DNA of 64,000 bases from Calliphora vicina (GCF_958450345.1 NW_027052606.1:62001-126000), one strand, 5' to 3'. Counted from the stretch's first letter, positions 1 to 13,090 are shown. Notes: generated from the sequence alone by a model not told the origin. A program made the numbers and translations.

Positions 1-439
1 TTGAGACTAGTTGCAATGTATCAAATTGATATCAATAAAAAAAGGGCGCGTTTGAAAATAATCTCTTCACTTTTTATTTCGAAAACATAAAAACAATATT
101 AAGTTCAAAGTATTTAAAAGAATAATACAAATAAAATTGCAGTAAAAATATTATTTTATCAAAAAATTGCTTAAAACTTAGGGTGATTAAAAAAATTTAC
201 AATAAAAAAATGTTGCCTGTATCAACTAGATCAGTTGCGAGTAACGGAGGTTTAATAATTCAATCAAAACAAATGTCGGAAACAGCCAGGTTGCAAGTAG
301 TGACCGCCTAATAATTTGTTGAGCGAAAGTACACAAAATTCGCGATTTTCTTTCAATTTAAATTTAAAATAGAATTTCTTTATTTTAAACACAAAAAATG
401 TATTTCTTAACTCGTGAACATTCCGTTCTAGCAATAATT
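1..439. other. AT-rich non-coding stretch
   Basis: No gene seen. A segment at about 325-400 resembles part of the hAT copy further right (it shares a run like the one at 1095-1140), so hAT-related sequence probably begins here, but the left end could not be fixed. Confidence 0.4.
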
Positions 440-1254
440 TTTGAATTGATATTTTTTCTAGATTGTTCTATGATGAACTTTGTTCTAATGAGTCGGAGGA
501 CGACATAATAATAGAAGAAACTGAAGACATTACTTAAACGAGTCTTTTATAAGAACTTAACGAAACTACTAAAGTATTCAAAATCTAAAAAAATCCAAAA
601 AGGACTTAAATTGTATGATGGAGTATTTTATATGAGAAATTGGATATTCTTTATTATGCCTTACTTTCTACAATCAGTGAGAAAGTTTTTTCAAGTCAAG
701 TTTTAATAAAACTAGAAAAATCATTTAAAAGATTTTTTCAGAAGATCTCCCTAAAATCCTAAAAAAAACTCACATGTTAAAGTACACTGGGTCGATTTGT
801 ATGGACGATCAAAAAGTAAAAAATCGTATAGCTGAAACGCAATCTACGGAAAATTCTCAGAAAGTTTCCTCAAGAAACCATAGGTTCGTCTTTTATCCAA
901 TAAAAAAATTTGGATAAAATACGAAATGCGCAAGATAGGATTTGATTTTAGACACAAGGTTTCTTGGGGAAAATTCCTTAGAATTTTCTGTAGAATGCGT
1001 TTCTGACCCCTCTCGTGTATATAGTTATTTATTTATTGTTTTTTTGAATTATTTTCTTTATTGTTGTTCTTTCTATTAACAAAATGCTTATATAAGTACA
1101 CAAAATTAGTGTTTTTCTTTTCAATTTAAAATTAAAATAGAAATTATTCGGTTAATCGAATAATTTTAAATTAACCGATTAAATCTAAACCTCGATTAAT
1201 TATTTGTTCAATTAACCGATTAAACCAGAAACCCGATTAATTGAATACCGTATT
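440..1254 (+). mobile_element. hAT-type DNA transposon remnant, copy 1 of the AATAYGGTATTC family
   Basis: The right part (1081-1254) is the reverse complement of 16852-17290, sharing subterminal repeats of the ATTAACCGATTAA type and the end TTGAATACCGTATTAG. At 633-729 the plus strand still reads, in frame, a hAT C-terminal dimerisation region (ILYYALLSTISEKVFSSQ). This matches the other copy read on its own coding strand. Unlike the 17-kb copy it lacks the TTAA MITE, so it serves as that insertion's empty site. The left boundary is approximate. Confidence 0.6.
834..1003. repeat. Palindromic MITE-like inverted repeat inside the hAT remnant
   Basis: The arms GAAACGCAATCTACGGAAAA and TTTTCTGTAGAATGCGTTTC face each other around a ~90-bp centre. 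Complementarity continues inward through AAGAAACC and GGTTTCTT. The corresponding interval is missing from the related hAT copy, which supports it being a nested insertion. No clear target duplication was found. Confidence 0.5.
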
Positions 1255-3379
1255 AGTTACTAATGTAGCATGTTATGATTGTGCCGACCATTGCATTCTT
1301 GTACAATCTGTGTATATCTTTGAATGAACAGGCATGCTAAGTTTGAAAATGCAGAAGATTCTTCAAAAATATTTAAGTATTTATAACTAAAATATTTTTA
1401 GAAAGTTTGTTGCAAGGAATCATCCGCCATTAACTCTTTCGTTTGTTTTTTTTTCCACATTTTTGTGTAGCTCTTAACACGAAATCTGATTTAAAGCTTT
1501 TAGCTATTTGTGAAAGTATTTTAAAACATAAGAGCTGAATCTATAAAACTTTACTGCCACTTGATTTTTAGTCTTGTTCATTTTATATATTTTTTTGTTT
1601 TGTTCTACAATATAATTTTGTTGCTGCCAACACGCATTTAATGCTGTTGTTGTTCTCCGTGTTAAAGTAGACACGTAGAAAACCGTTTTTTTATGTTAAA
1701 AGAATTATAACTGACAGTTTAATGGAATGAAAAATTACGCTACTTGTCAACAATATAAAAAAAGTAAGAATGAAAAAAACAAAACTTTCAAGAAGTGTTA
1801 AGAAACAGTAAAGTATTATTCACAAAAAAAATGCTTCTTATATAAAAGCAACTACATTATAAAACTAGATTATCAAACTTTTAACCTAGCTGCTGCTTCT
1901 AACTTTATAAAGAAAAGAAAAAAATATTTAAAAGATTTATTGAAAAAATTTAAAAAAAAATAAAAAGCAATAACTTGAAATTCTTTTTATTTTCATAAAC
2001 GACAAAAACTTTTTTCATTGATTTCTCATTAATTTTTGTTCACATAAGAGTACCACTACCAAAACTTATTAAATTTCCAATATTTTTTATTTTATTCTGT
2101 GCCATAATACACAATAGACAATTTGGTTATAAAAGGATGCTTATTAAAAAAAAAATATGATAAAATGTTGGCATAAACTTATTTTTAATTATATCTTTTG
2201 TGTGTACAAGCTCACACTCACTTAGTCTGTAAAAATATATTTTGCAATTTTCATTATTACCCATAAATTTTTCTTTATAAATAATGAAGTTTGCAATTGA
2301 TGGGTTGTCATTAGCATAAAAATACTAGTTGTAATAGTGGTTTCAGCAGTTTATATACATTATGAGAATTCATACAAAAATATTTAAAAAAAAACTTTTA
2401 TATTGTAATCTGCATAGTTTAAAAAATTTATTTTGCAAACTATATTTTCTCACTAAACCCAATTGAGTTATTGATGCATTTTATATATTATCCTCTATCG
2501 CTGCCTTTCAAGGAGGTATACTTTAGGAAATCATATATAAGCATCGGGAAGTAATTGTGAATACTAGTATGGGAAAATCATAGTTTTTAATGAGTTTTGT
2601 ACACCATATTTTACATTACTTAGAAGTTGTTTAGTAATGACTAGAATTATAATTATTACACTACTTTTTGAAAATACATGCATACATAAATAGCAGTTAA
2701 ATTACATCAACAATACTAATAATCAATGTTAATTTACATTTGTTTAAAAATATTTGATTTTTATTGTCTTCGTCAAATGCGATATACAATTTTGATATTT
2801 GCCCTAAAAAGTTTTGCAAACGTTGATTTATTTAACGCGACGTCAAATATCACACCAAACATTGTAATTTCATTTTAAGCTTTTCCAATATTATTAAATA
2901 TGGTAAAAATAACCAATCTTTTCACCACATTTCAGTAAATACAACATAAAGGTTTTTGGCTCTTAATATTTTTAATATTCAATAGTACATCTTTGTAAAG
3001 CTATCTTTATGGCATGAATAAATAAAAGCCTAAAAAGGTCAGACAATATGCTGGAGAAACGAGGAGAAGGAAACGATTTTGTACCAAATTTATCGTTCAG
3101 CCATAATTTATTTCATTTGAATTTGTTCATATTCCAATGTCGCGTTCTTGTACTAGAATCACAGTACTCAGAAATCGTTCTAATTAAGTGGCACAAATTT
3201 GTAATTAAAATCAAAATGTTATTGCATTAATAATCACACTAAAAATGTTAATTTAGGTTTTAAAGTGAGTATCGTTCGCTATCGTAATTGTATTTTTTTT
3301 CATAGAACCAGATTATACCTACGCAGATAAATATAATGTAAATCGAATTACTCGATTATATTTCTAGATTAAGTTACAA
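1255..3379. other. Non-coding AT-rich DNA, nothing recognised
   Basis: A-rich and T-rich low-complexity sequence. The 60-codon open frame near 3048 has no recognisable features and looks like chance. Confidence 0.5.
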
Positions 3380-3899
3380 GGGCAGACACTGGCCAAGCAG
3401 CTCACAGCTGGGTATTTATAATACGTCCGAGTTTAACCAACCAGATTTTTGATGAAGAAGTAGATTCATCTAAGGTTCATCCTTGATAGCTCATCCAATC
3501 ATTATACGAATGGGATTCCGACAATGCGTTCCCTAAAATTTGTCAGAGCCGGGTATTGGCAGAATAGGTGAGACAACTCCTACAGTAGTCGTTGCACCGT
3601 AAGCCCAGTCTCCTAGCATGTTTCCCAATTATACAGGAAACAATTAACCTGATTTGCTGACGACGAAATTCCATGAGTAGATTATACAGGCCAAATAGTT
3701 CTCAATAAAGAAACCTTCACCGAACCTATTGCCTCTTTTTGAGCCCCTATGACATCGTCAGTGGGGAAGAGTCCACACTGCCGTAAATTCCTGATCGGAA
3801 TATTAATATGGAAAATCCTATCGAAAAAAAAGTTTTGCGATACAGTAATCATCATTAGTATGTATGTGCCCATAGTAATTCAGTATCTTAGAGCGCCCG
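3380..3899. other. Unresolved sequence upstream of the RT pseudogene
   Basis: Less AT-rich than its surroundings and broken by stops in all frames. It may be more decayed LINE or a different element, but no motif was recognised. Confidence 0.3.
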
Positions 3900-5121
3900 A
3901 GGTCCTTGTCAAAACACGAGCAGCCGGCATTCAGTCTCACAGCAGAATTGAGAGCCATTTGTATTACTATCAAATCATTGCTTTTGGTGTCGGTAATAGC
4001 TTCTCACGATTTATATCGATTTTTCTCAGAGATCGCACTATACAAGTTGTTATAGATGGAATCTCATCAAACGAGTTCAAGATCAATTCAGGGGTACCGC
4101 AAGGCTCCGTTCTTTCTCCTACTCTATTTCTTATCTTTATAAATGACCTTCTACGTCAAACTTCCAATCCTATCTACTCTTTTGCAGATGACAGCAACAT
4201 TTGCCATTCATATGCATTCAATTATAGACCAAGCCTGTCGGAGATTGGGGCAATGAGGCAAAACATGAATGATACGCTTAACCAAGATCTTGTGACAATC
4301 TCTGAATGGGGTTGTGCCAATAGAGTCGATTTCAACGCACGCAAGACTCAATGTTGTATGTTAACACACAAACGCACAGCAGATCATGTTGCTCCATCTG
4401 TTTTCATGGGTGGTGTAAATATTAAGGAATCAGAAGCTCTTGATGTTCTATGCATGAGTATTCAGTGCGATGTCCGCTGGACAAAACACATTTTTCGAGT
4501 GTCGAAAGAAGCATTCAAGTGCCTTGGTTTCCTTAAACGGTGTAAGAATTACTTCACTCCATCTGATCTCCTTACTATTTACACCACTTATATCCGACCT
4601 AAAATGGAATACAACTCTCATGTGTGGGCCGGTGCTTCGAAGTCTATTTTGGAGTTACTCGACCGCGTACAGGAGAGGGAGAAGGTGCTTATCGGTGACA
4701 GTAGGGTATCCAGCTCTATTGACTCACTGGAACATCGGCGCAATGTGGGTTGTGTTTCACTGTTCTACCGATACTACAATGGTATGTGCTCTGCAGAAAT
4801 TAGGGAACTTGTTCCCGAAACCCGTAGTTTTTTACGCAACACACGTTCTTCGGCAAGGCCTCACCAATTCGTTGTCGACTGGACAGTGGATCGCACAATA
4901 CATTATAGAGAAAATTCGTTCTTTAGCCGTACTGTCCGTATGTGGAATAATCTTCCTCCTGAAGTCTTTCCTGTCACTTTCAATATAGGAAAATTCAAAT
5001 CTAATGTCCACAAACACTACTCCCCCTATCCTCCCTCCCATAACCTATTTTCCTAGTTCCAACACAATGCTTTGCATGAGTAGGGGTCATCCCCTGAGTG
5101 CTGGTCCAAGAAAAAAAAAAA
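3900..5121 (+). pseudogene. 5'-truncated non-LTR retrotransposon, reverse transcriptase C-terminal half
   Basis: An open frame (3749-5056, about 435 codons) contains the fingers/palm motif SGVPQGSVLSPTLFLIFIND, then the catalytic FADD box at roughly residue 145. After these comes the usual LINE tail with Y-x-RPKMEY, RRNVGCVSLFYRYYNG, SFFSRTVRMWNNLPPEVFP and a final FK motif. This is the arrangement of CR1/L2/jockey-like LINEs without RNase H. The first ~85 residues of the frame (3749-3900) do not resemble RT, so the real element probably starts near 3900 by 5' truncation. A short 3' UTR ends in an A-tract at 5110-5121, the expected LINE tail. The endonuclease and ORF1 are absent. The frame is open, so the copy may be fairly young, but it cannot move by itself. 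The exact clade is uncertain. Confidence 0.85.
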
Positions 5122-5857
5122 TTATCGCCATGATAGATGAAATTTTTATTATGAAAAAATCTTTATTATTTACTTAGAAATTATCTTGAAACAGATTTTG
5201 CTTTTAGACAACTAATGCGATGTATGAATACCATCAAAATTAGTGTGAAAGGAAATTTTCATTTAACTTGACATCAATATCCTGTGTGCATTAAAATATT
5301 TTAAGGACTTAAAATTATTCCACCTAATATACAATAGACCCTAACAATAAAGATTGTTGATGACGCCCTTGGCTGTTTAGAAAATGCTTTCCAATTTGCT
5401 AACAAAGATTGTTGATGATGCCCATCAACAACAGAAAATGATTTCCAATTTCCCAAGTGTCTAAAATTAATTTTTAGTGATATTCTTTGAATGATTACAT
5501 AGTAATTATAATAATGAACTTAAGCCAAATTAAGAATTTACTTTCAAATTCTATCAAAAAATATTCTTAAATATTTATACCTCGAATTTTAACGTATTGA
5601 ATACTGCCTCATCTATATTGTTATGTAACATGTGATATGAAAAGTAAGATTTTAAGTTTTGAGCACAATAAAACAACAAATTTTCTTTGTACTTCATATG
5701 CGAGTAGTATCCATTAATGATTTCACATTATTGTAATGGTAACGAATAGCGAGGTAATTATTAACTTTTAGTGATTACATTTAATATTTTTTTCGAACAC
5801 AGTTCATATTACCTTTATGTTATATTAGCTTCTTTAGCATTCGTTTTAGAATCTTAT
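5122..5857. other. Non-coding DNA with a small tandem duplication
   Basis: No gene. Around 5349-5458 a unit containing AAAGATTGTTGATGA and TTTCCAATTT occurs twice in a row, offset by 55 bp, with clear divergence between copies. Confidence 0.5.
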
Positions 5858-6973
5858 TAGTGTTTATAAACCGGTTAACCGAAAAACCGGTTTTTCTTCG
5901 AAATCTCGGTTTTTTGCGAACCGGTTAATTTGAAATGTTGATTTTCGGTTAACCGGTTTATCCGGTTTTTATCACTCGGTTAACCGGTTTTTAAAATGTA
6001 GGTCTAAACTTAAGAAATCTCATGGTTTTGTGCATTTTTTATATTCATTGTACACACATTATTGGTCTGATTTGAAACCTAAACTAATGACTTACAATAC
6101 AAACATATTTAGAGCCATTATTACAACTTGCCGTTATAGTTAAAGGTAACTTTAAGCAATAGAAAAAGGTACCCTTAAGGTCACTTTAACTATAACGGCA
6201 AGTTGTAATAATGGCACTTAGATTGATATTTTTAAGAATGTCAATGATTCTAAATAGTAGAGGACGATGGGTTTACTTAAAACTTATTCAGAATAAATTG
6301 CACATAATGAAACTATAAAAATTAAATTCCGCATAATTCTAGAAGTTAATCTAAATCTTCGTTAGCTTAGTGTACAAAGTCCTTTTCAGAAATATTACAG
6401 GAGAGACAAAAAACGTTCTAAAATCCATGATTTGAAATATTTATGAGATCTGATAATGGAGTTTTATTACTTACATATTACATTTGGTATGATTTATAAT
6501 GACAAATAAACAGTAAGAAGAAGTGCGTTTGCATATTATAGGTCCTTTTTTGGGACTTGTAACATTTTCTGTTTCATATCAGAAAGTCGAGGTGATAATA
6601 AATTTCAAAATGATCAAATATTTAATTAAAAAATTGATTTACATTTTTTCGTTTGAAATTTAATGAATAAACCAATAATTAAAACAAGTAGACTGAGATA
6701 ATAATTTTGAAATTTTTACAAAACAAAATGGACTTAGCACTTTTGTATATTCATAGTTATTTATATTAACCATTCCTGACAACTAAAAACTACAAATTTT
6801 AAAGCTGTGTATACTTCATAGGACATTTTATGTTTTTACACATATATGACGGTTAACCGGTTTAACCGGTTTTTTCGATGTCGGTTAACCGAAAAACCGG
6901 TTTTTTAAAAAAGCCCAATTTTCGGTTAACCGACAAACCGGTTTTTTAAAAAGTCGGTTTTTTATAAACACTA
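5858..6973. mobile_element. Non-autonomous hAT-like element with perfect 8-bp target duplication
   Basis: The ends are inverted (TAGTGTTTATAAA and TTTATAAACACTA). They are followed inward by clusters of GGTTAACCGG and AAAACCGG subterminal repeats at both ends. The flanks are identical 8-mers, AATCTTAT at 5850-5857 and at 6974-6981, which is the hAT duplication length. No transposase is recognisable in the interior. A 106-bp MITE sits inside at 6112-6217. Confidence 0.85.
6112..6217. mobile_element. PIF/Harbinger-like palindromic MITE, copy 1
   Basis: An almost complete palindrome beginning GAGCCATTATTACAACTTGC and ending with its complement, flanked by TTA on both sides (6109-6111 and 6218-6220). 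A second copy at 34246-34370 is flanked by TAA. Three-bp TWA duplications and GGGCC-type ends fit PIF/Harbinger MITEs. Confidence 0.75.
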
Positions 6974-7389
6974 AATCTTATTAAGTACTTCATTAATTTA
7001 CTAATGTTTTTCTCTACCATAATGTTGACACTTATCGCCATTAGTGATCATCATAAATTTGTCAAAAATTTAATGACTTAGAAGAATAGAGTAAAATATA
7101 CCATAAGACAAAAGTTATGACAACTATAAATTTCATAGCAATATGTAGCAATTAATTTAGATTTTGTGGGATTAGAAAGAAAATTACATTGACTTAGCTT
7201 TACATCACTTATAAACATAAAGTGCCAATGCAGTAAAAATAAAATTTATAGTCTTATAAAATGGAAAATTGTTAACAAAATATTGTTTAAAAATTTAAAA
7301 CTTTTCCTTGCAGAATAAATCACATATATATATGTATATGGCCATTTCCAGCGAAAAGTCCACACAGACCGAAAAAATAAAAGTTAATC
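6974..7389. other. Non-coding AT-rich DNA
   Basis: Contains the right hAT target duplication and otherwise nothing recognised. Confidence 0.5.
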
Positions 7390-7612
7390 AATTCAAATTT
7401 CGCTCCAAATAAGTTTTCTATAGTATACGATAACCATGGCACCTAATTTTATGATGATCGGTCCATAATTGGTTATAGCTCACATATAAGGCCCGCTTCC
7501 GAAAATCATTTTTACGAGCAGAAATCTCTTAAAAATGTTGGTATCCACATAAAATTCAAAAGAAATAAGTTTTTATATAGACATAGCTCCCATATAACGA
7601 CAACTTCCGAAA
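7390..7612 (-). mobile_element. mini-me/DINE-1-like repeat (family A), partial
   Basis: Matches the head half of family A in reverse, including TCGGTCCATAATT, TCCCATATAA and CTTAAAAATGTTGGTAT. It is cut short and directly abuts a family B copy. Confidence 0.75.
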
Positions 7613-7640
7613 ATAATAATAATAAATTATTGAAATAAAA

Positions 7641-8308
7641 AAAACAAGTAAGAGACAATATTCGACTGTGCCGAATCTTATACACCCTTCACCAAATTAT
7701 ACTTCAAAATAAAAATTTTAAATATTTTTAGGTAAACAAAATATATTTTTTTTCCAAAGTTGTTTTTTTTAATTTTTTTGGAAAAAAACTTTTCGAATTG
7801 TTATTTTAATTTTTTTTTTTAAATTAAAAATTTTTTTTTGGGATTTCTAAATTTTTTTTTTGTTGGTTAAAAAATAGTCGGATTAAAAAAACTTACTATG
7901 GTCTTATATACGTCGTTGCATAGGTCTTTGAAATATGTATCATTAGTTATCCATATTGTCTATATTAATGACTTAGTAATCCAGATATAGGTCAAAAATA
8001 GGTAAAAAATCGAGATTGTCCTAGTTTTATCCTCATATCTCAGCCATTTATGGACCGAATAGGAAACTTCTCGAAAGCATATCTGACAGAGTTATTGAAG
8101 ATTTCGATCCCGAAGATATCTGGGGTCTTCAGAAAATTGATTTCAAGAGACAGACGAGCGGAAAGACGGACATGGCTTAGTCTCGACTCGGCTATCTATA
8201 AGGATTCATAATATATATACTTTATAGGGTCGGAAAATTCTATTGTGGAAATTACAAGCGGAATGACAAACTTATATATACCCTTCTCACGAAGGTGAAG
8301 GGTATAAA
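7641..8308 (+). mobile_element. mini-me/DINE-1-like repeat (family B), near full length
   Basis: The head AAAACAAGTAAGA is followed by a hairpin (TTCGACTGTGCCGAA), a microsatellite-like GACAGACGAGCGGAAAGACG segment and the tail GGTGAAGGGTATA. That tail is the inverse of TATACACCCTTCACC near the head. Paired subterminal repeats plus a central GTCY-type microsatellite are the hallmarks of fly mini-me/DINE-1 elements, which are non-autonomous Helitron relatives. Confidence 0.8.
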
Positions 8309-9201
8309 AATGATTCTCATGCTTGACAGACCATACTTTCTTACTTGTTTTCTTTTTCTTATTTCTTAACCAAAAAATATATCAAATGAAAATTTAAATA
8401 ACGTAACGTCATGTAACGTCACGTCAGATACTAAGGCTAACAAATAAAAAACGAAGAAGGATTTTTAAATTTTATAATTTGGAAAAATATAAAGTTATTC
8501 TTAATTATAATACAAAAGGTTTTATACAAAAATCGCGGAGTTATACAATTTTGTAATGCAAATCAAACAATTTTTGCTAATATCTTCAATTTCTTAGGGT
8601 CAATTGTTGCAATATTTTTTTATGAATAAAGCGATACTATAAATATAAAAAAAAACTTTTTACATTAAACATTGTCGTACTAATTTCAAGTCACAATGGA
8701 AATGCCAATATATATTTTTATAAAATTTAAATCTGACTTAAATAAATCCCACAAACTCAATGAAACATTAAACAAATATCATTTGTATTATATGTTTTTT
8801 TTTCACAAATCTCCCCTTAAATGGAAACACTAAACGGAAATATAGTTAGAAAATATTTTAGTATAAAATTGTTCATGTCTCATATACACCAACCCCATTA
8901 TCATCATCCACACGAAATATCCAGCAACATTTAAAATAGAAATGCAGCAAAAAAAACAAAAAAAAATCTTATTTGACAGCTAATTTAAGAAATATTGTTG
9001 AAAATGTTAATATCGATTTTGGCATTTGGCCAAATAAATAAAACACAGACATACAAACTAGAATGGTAGGTATGACTGTGTACGTACTTACATACATATG
9101 TAGAATATCTCTGTATAAATAATAAAACACAAAACATACAACTTAAACAGACAATGGCTGTAAAAACTGGGTTATAAAATGCATCCCCCAAATAATGTAA
9201 A
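8309..9201. other. Non-coding AT-rich DNA
   Basis: No gene or clear repeat recognised. Confidence 0.5.
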
Positions 9202-10040
9202 AACAAGTAACAGGATTGTATTCGGCTGTGCCGAATCGTATATACCCTACATCAAAGACTGAAAAAAATCTAATGGAATTACTAAGACGTTGTATAGGAA
9301 AGGCCTTTGAAAAAGCTATCAATAGATATCCAGATACATTTCAATAGGTCTTGGTTATTTGCATATATTAGAGTTAATTTCAAAACCTTGATTTGCGGGT
9401 ATCAAGACTTTTCTGAAGGTTTTTCCGTAAATAAAAATAATAGCGTCTTTTTTTGGGGAAAATTTTCACTTCTTGTGGTGGTTCAACGCACCTAAAGATG
9501 CGGATTTTGAATATATTTTTCTGTAGAGCAAATACGGTTGAGTATATTGCAAATCTGATTTCACCAGTCGATTCTGCATCAAAAATTAATACAATTGATG
9601 TTTTTTGAATTCTTAAAAACAGGGGGCGCAAATCTCATTAAAAAAAAAAATATAAAAAAGAATTTTAGATTTTTTAAGCATGCACGATGAAAAGGCATTT
9701 TAAGCTTATCGAAACGGTACCAATATTTCCTTTCTATCGCAACCCGTTAAAATGTTATATATTCATCGGTGTTTTCGCAAAAACCTACCCGAAAAACAAA
9801 TGAAGTGACCTGATCACAATCTCTATTATATATAGCAACTGAACCGGAATCATAGCGAATATATTGTTGTATTAATCGTGTATTTAAGATAGTTGGGGGC
9901 AACGTAGAGTTGATTTCAACATTCAGACGGACATGACTATATAGAGTCCGATACATATAACGATTTAGAGTGTATATATGTAGTTACAAACGGAATGATA
10001 AACTTATATATACCCTTGTCACTCATGCTGAAGGTTATAA
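9202..10040 (+). mobile_element. mini-me/DINE-1-like repeat (family B), second copy
   Basis: The head AAACAAGTAACAGG is followed by the hairpin TTCGGCTGTGCCGAA and ATACCCTACATC. It ends with TATATACCCTTGTCACTC and GAAGGTTATAAAA. The central GACA-type microsatellite has nearly decayed. Short open frames inside are chance. Confidence 0.75.
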
Positions 10041-10768
10041 AATGAGAAAAAACCAAATATAAAACACAAACTAAATAAAAATTTTAAAAATATTGTGTAT
10101 AAACAATTTATATACAAATGTTTAGTTATAGAGGAATTTGTGGATGATCACACAATGAACAAAAAAAAATAAAGTATAGGGTAAACAAAATAATAGACCA
10201 AAAAGTATTGTATTTCACCCACTAAAGATAATAATATACAATAGAATATAAAACTATAAATCTATACGAATTGTATAATGAATGTTTTACCACCCAAAAT
10301 AAGTGTTTTGAAGGATAAAATAAAATTTATCAAAAAATAAAAAAAATAAATAGAATGGATGGTGGTGGTATAAGAAATATTATGCATATTTTTTTTTGAG
10401 AATGATAAATTAATATTTTGTGTATTGTGGGTGTGAATAAATTAAAAAGGAATAGTTATTTGTAGTTCTGACGAAAGGTTAAATCTCTAGGGAGATTATA
10501 TGAAAATAAATGTGTTATTCTAATATTATTACTCAATTTCTTTTATATTTATAGTTATGATTAATTGGTTTTTTGTGTGGTTTGTATTCTCCATAGCTTT
10601 TGCTGTATTCTAGGAGATATTAGTATTTACTAGCAGAAGGCTGCTTCTGTCGATTTGAATTCGTACGAAAAGCACACTCTGAAAATTTTTTAGTACTTTT
10701 CAAGAAAACATTACCATTTATGACAACTTCTAAATGCAGTGATCTGTGACCTCTTACACCACATTTCA
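10041..10768. other. Non-coding AT-rich DNA
   Basis: No gene or repeat recognised. Confidence 0.5.
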
Positions 10769-11022
10769 CACGCAGAAAAAAAACATAATCTAAGTAAGAG
10801 CAATATATTATGATAAGATTTATGATTGTGGTCGTCCTCGGTCCTGGCGTGCAGCCTACTGGACATTTGTCAAACGGCTGCAGATCTGCTTAAAAAAATG
10901 ATTTTTCTACTTAGCACCACAATCATGTAAATAGTTATTGTGACTATAATATTGTTAAAAAACTTGTAACAATGTTGAAATGGTTACAATAAACATGCAC
11001 AACTATATTTTTTCTCTGCGTG
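10769..11022. mobile_element. MITE with CACACGCAGA/TCTGCGTGT ends, copy 1
   Basis: Inverted ends CACACGCAGAAAAAA and TTTTTTCTCTGCGTGT. The right half matches 31410-31496 closely. A GC-rich block at 10828-10886 (GTCGTCCTCGGTCCTGGCG and following) has no counterpart in the other copies and looks foreign. Confidence 0.7.
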
Positions 11023-12195
11023 TATATGTGAAAATTGTAGCCACAATTGATATGTATCGCTTATAGTTTTAATATTTTGGTTGCTGCTTTGCTGCGTCCA
11101 TAATGCACCAATCGACCAACTAACAAACCAAACAATTCCAAACAAACAACACTGTAAGAGATGTGGGTGTAGTTTAGATGATATACATTATAGTTGTGTG
11201 ATTGTAGCCGTGCTGCATATTATTTAAGCATGTACTTGAGTTGCAATGTGAAAAATTGAAAAGAATGCCCGTTTAAATTTAGTAAATGATAGGGCAACAT
11301 TTACTGCAATACTTTGTATTCGTGTACGATTACATGCAACATATAAACACAGACGTAAATATCATTGTATCCTAGTTTTGTTGCTGCAGTTGATGTGAAT
11401 GTTGTTATATTATGTAGTTCATTCGTAAAATATTGCAGATTTATATTTTGTGCCATTTTGTATTGTATGTTTTCCTGTATTTTCTTTATATCTGTGTTGA
11501 GGTGTGTATTAAATTTTTGTTATTTTGTTTTATACAATACTTACATATATAGTAGTATTATTTTTCGTATCCTAAACTTTTTTTTTGTTCAGGGAGTGAG
11601 TGTGTATTTAATGTAGCATACAAATTGTTTCCCTTCCCTGTAATAGTTTACTGCTCTTAACACTTGCAGCATTTTGTTATTTTTTTTTTCTCATTTTTTT
11701 CTAAAATTCGGGGAGGAATTTTTAATATTAAAAATGTTTGCTGTATTTTACATACAATGGAATTTTTGTTGAAGAGTTAAATTGCTAGCAAAAATTTAAA
11801 TATTTGCTAAATTGTTTTATTTAATTAAATGACTCCATGTGGGTATGTAAATATTTGAGATTATAAAAAAGTGTTGGAAATAATAAAACTTATTAAAAAA
11901 ATTTATTAAAGTTGTTGTTATTAGTATTAGTAGAAATATATGTTTAGAGAGAAATTTATAATGTGAACTGTTTTCTTTGAAATTATGTTTTTAATAAACT
12001 ACAATTCTTATAATTTTCCTTACTTTATCCATACAAAAGATTCAAGTTGCCAAATATTTCAAAAAATAACTTCAGCAACAAATTAGGGTGTAGTGAGTGG
12101 TGGCAAGTTTAAACTCTTAATACAAATGACCTTAAATCAGTTATATGCAAATATTGGGCACTGTGCCATTTATGTGCTCTTGCTCCCAACTTTAT
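11023..12195. other. Non-coding AT-rich DNA
   Basis: T-rich and low in complexity. The 83-codon T-rich open frame at 11365-11616 has no credible features. Confidence 0.5.
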
Positions 12196-12330
12196 AGAAA
12201 ACAGGCGACATTCTTCGAATGTTGCTGCCAATAAATTGTTTGAGGATACTGGTGCAGTAGTCAACCGGTCTAGGACTGGTAGTTTCCGAAGAAATATACT
12301 CCAGTAGCAGCAAATAAGAACATTTTTGTC
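12196..12330 (+). pseudogene. Tc1/mariner-superfamily transposase N-terminal remnant
   Basis: The plus strand reads AANKLFEDTGAVVNRSRTG and then SFRRNI before a stop. This fits the helix-turn-helix linker (F-x-x-TG-x-V-x-x-R-x-R-x-G-x-x-R) of Tc1/mariner-superfamily transposases common in insects. About 40 codons survive and the catalytic domain is missing. A C-terminal remnant of what may be the same family lies at 27.5 kb. The longer frame on the opposite strand is a shadow. Confidence 0.45.
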
Positions 12331-12699
12331 TACAAAAGGAAATATATATGGGCTTTTTTGGGAAAAAACGTAAAAATACGGCCCTTTTTACATGTTTCAA
12401 TATTGGATGGGATTCATATAACTTTTTATATGGACGAGATAACTGTTAGAAAGTTATTTTTACTTTATTTAGAATTTTATTGCCAATATAGCTGATATTA
12501 TAAAAATAGATTTCGACCATTTGTAGGCCCGCCATATCTAAAAAGCCATATAAAGATCGAGCAAAATTAAAATAAATAATTCAATAAACCTGAATATCTT
12601 TTCAACTAAAAGAGATAACCTACACATGTAGGCATTCAAGGACTATTTATATTTTAAATTTCAGATCATTCGTATAATAAATGGATTTTTGGCGATTTT

Positions 12700-13090
12700 T
12701 ATACCCTACACCACCATAGTGTGGAGGTAATTTTGGGTTAGTGCTGATGTTTGTAACATGCCTAAATATTGTTCCAACACCGATCTGCTCAGGATCACTT
12801 TCTGCGTCGATTTAGCGATGACCGTCTGTCCGTCCGTCCATGTAAACCTTGTAATCAAACTACAGGTCTCAATTTGAAAGATAATTCGATGAAACTTGGT
12901 ACAAGCTCTTCAATTACCCCAAGGACGAAGCCTATTGAATTTGTTAAATAAGCGCAACTAGCATAAATCTCTTAAAAATACTGGTATTCTTATAAAACTC
13001 AACACAAATAATTTATATATATACAAAAGTCATGTCACTAAATTTTATAACGATCGGTCCATAATTAGTCATAGCTCCCATATAATGCCA
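12700..13090 (-). mobile_element. mini-me/DINE-1-like repeat (family A), internally shortened
   Basis: Begins with the inverted tail TATACCCTACACCACCATAG, has the GTCTGTCCGTCCGTCC microsatellite, then ATCGGTCCATAATTAGTCAT and TCCCATATAA. The head hairpin is lost. Confidence 0.8.

Noticed and set aside
4470..4988. 172-codon frame overlapping the RT
   Set aside because: Different phase of the RT frame; no motif.
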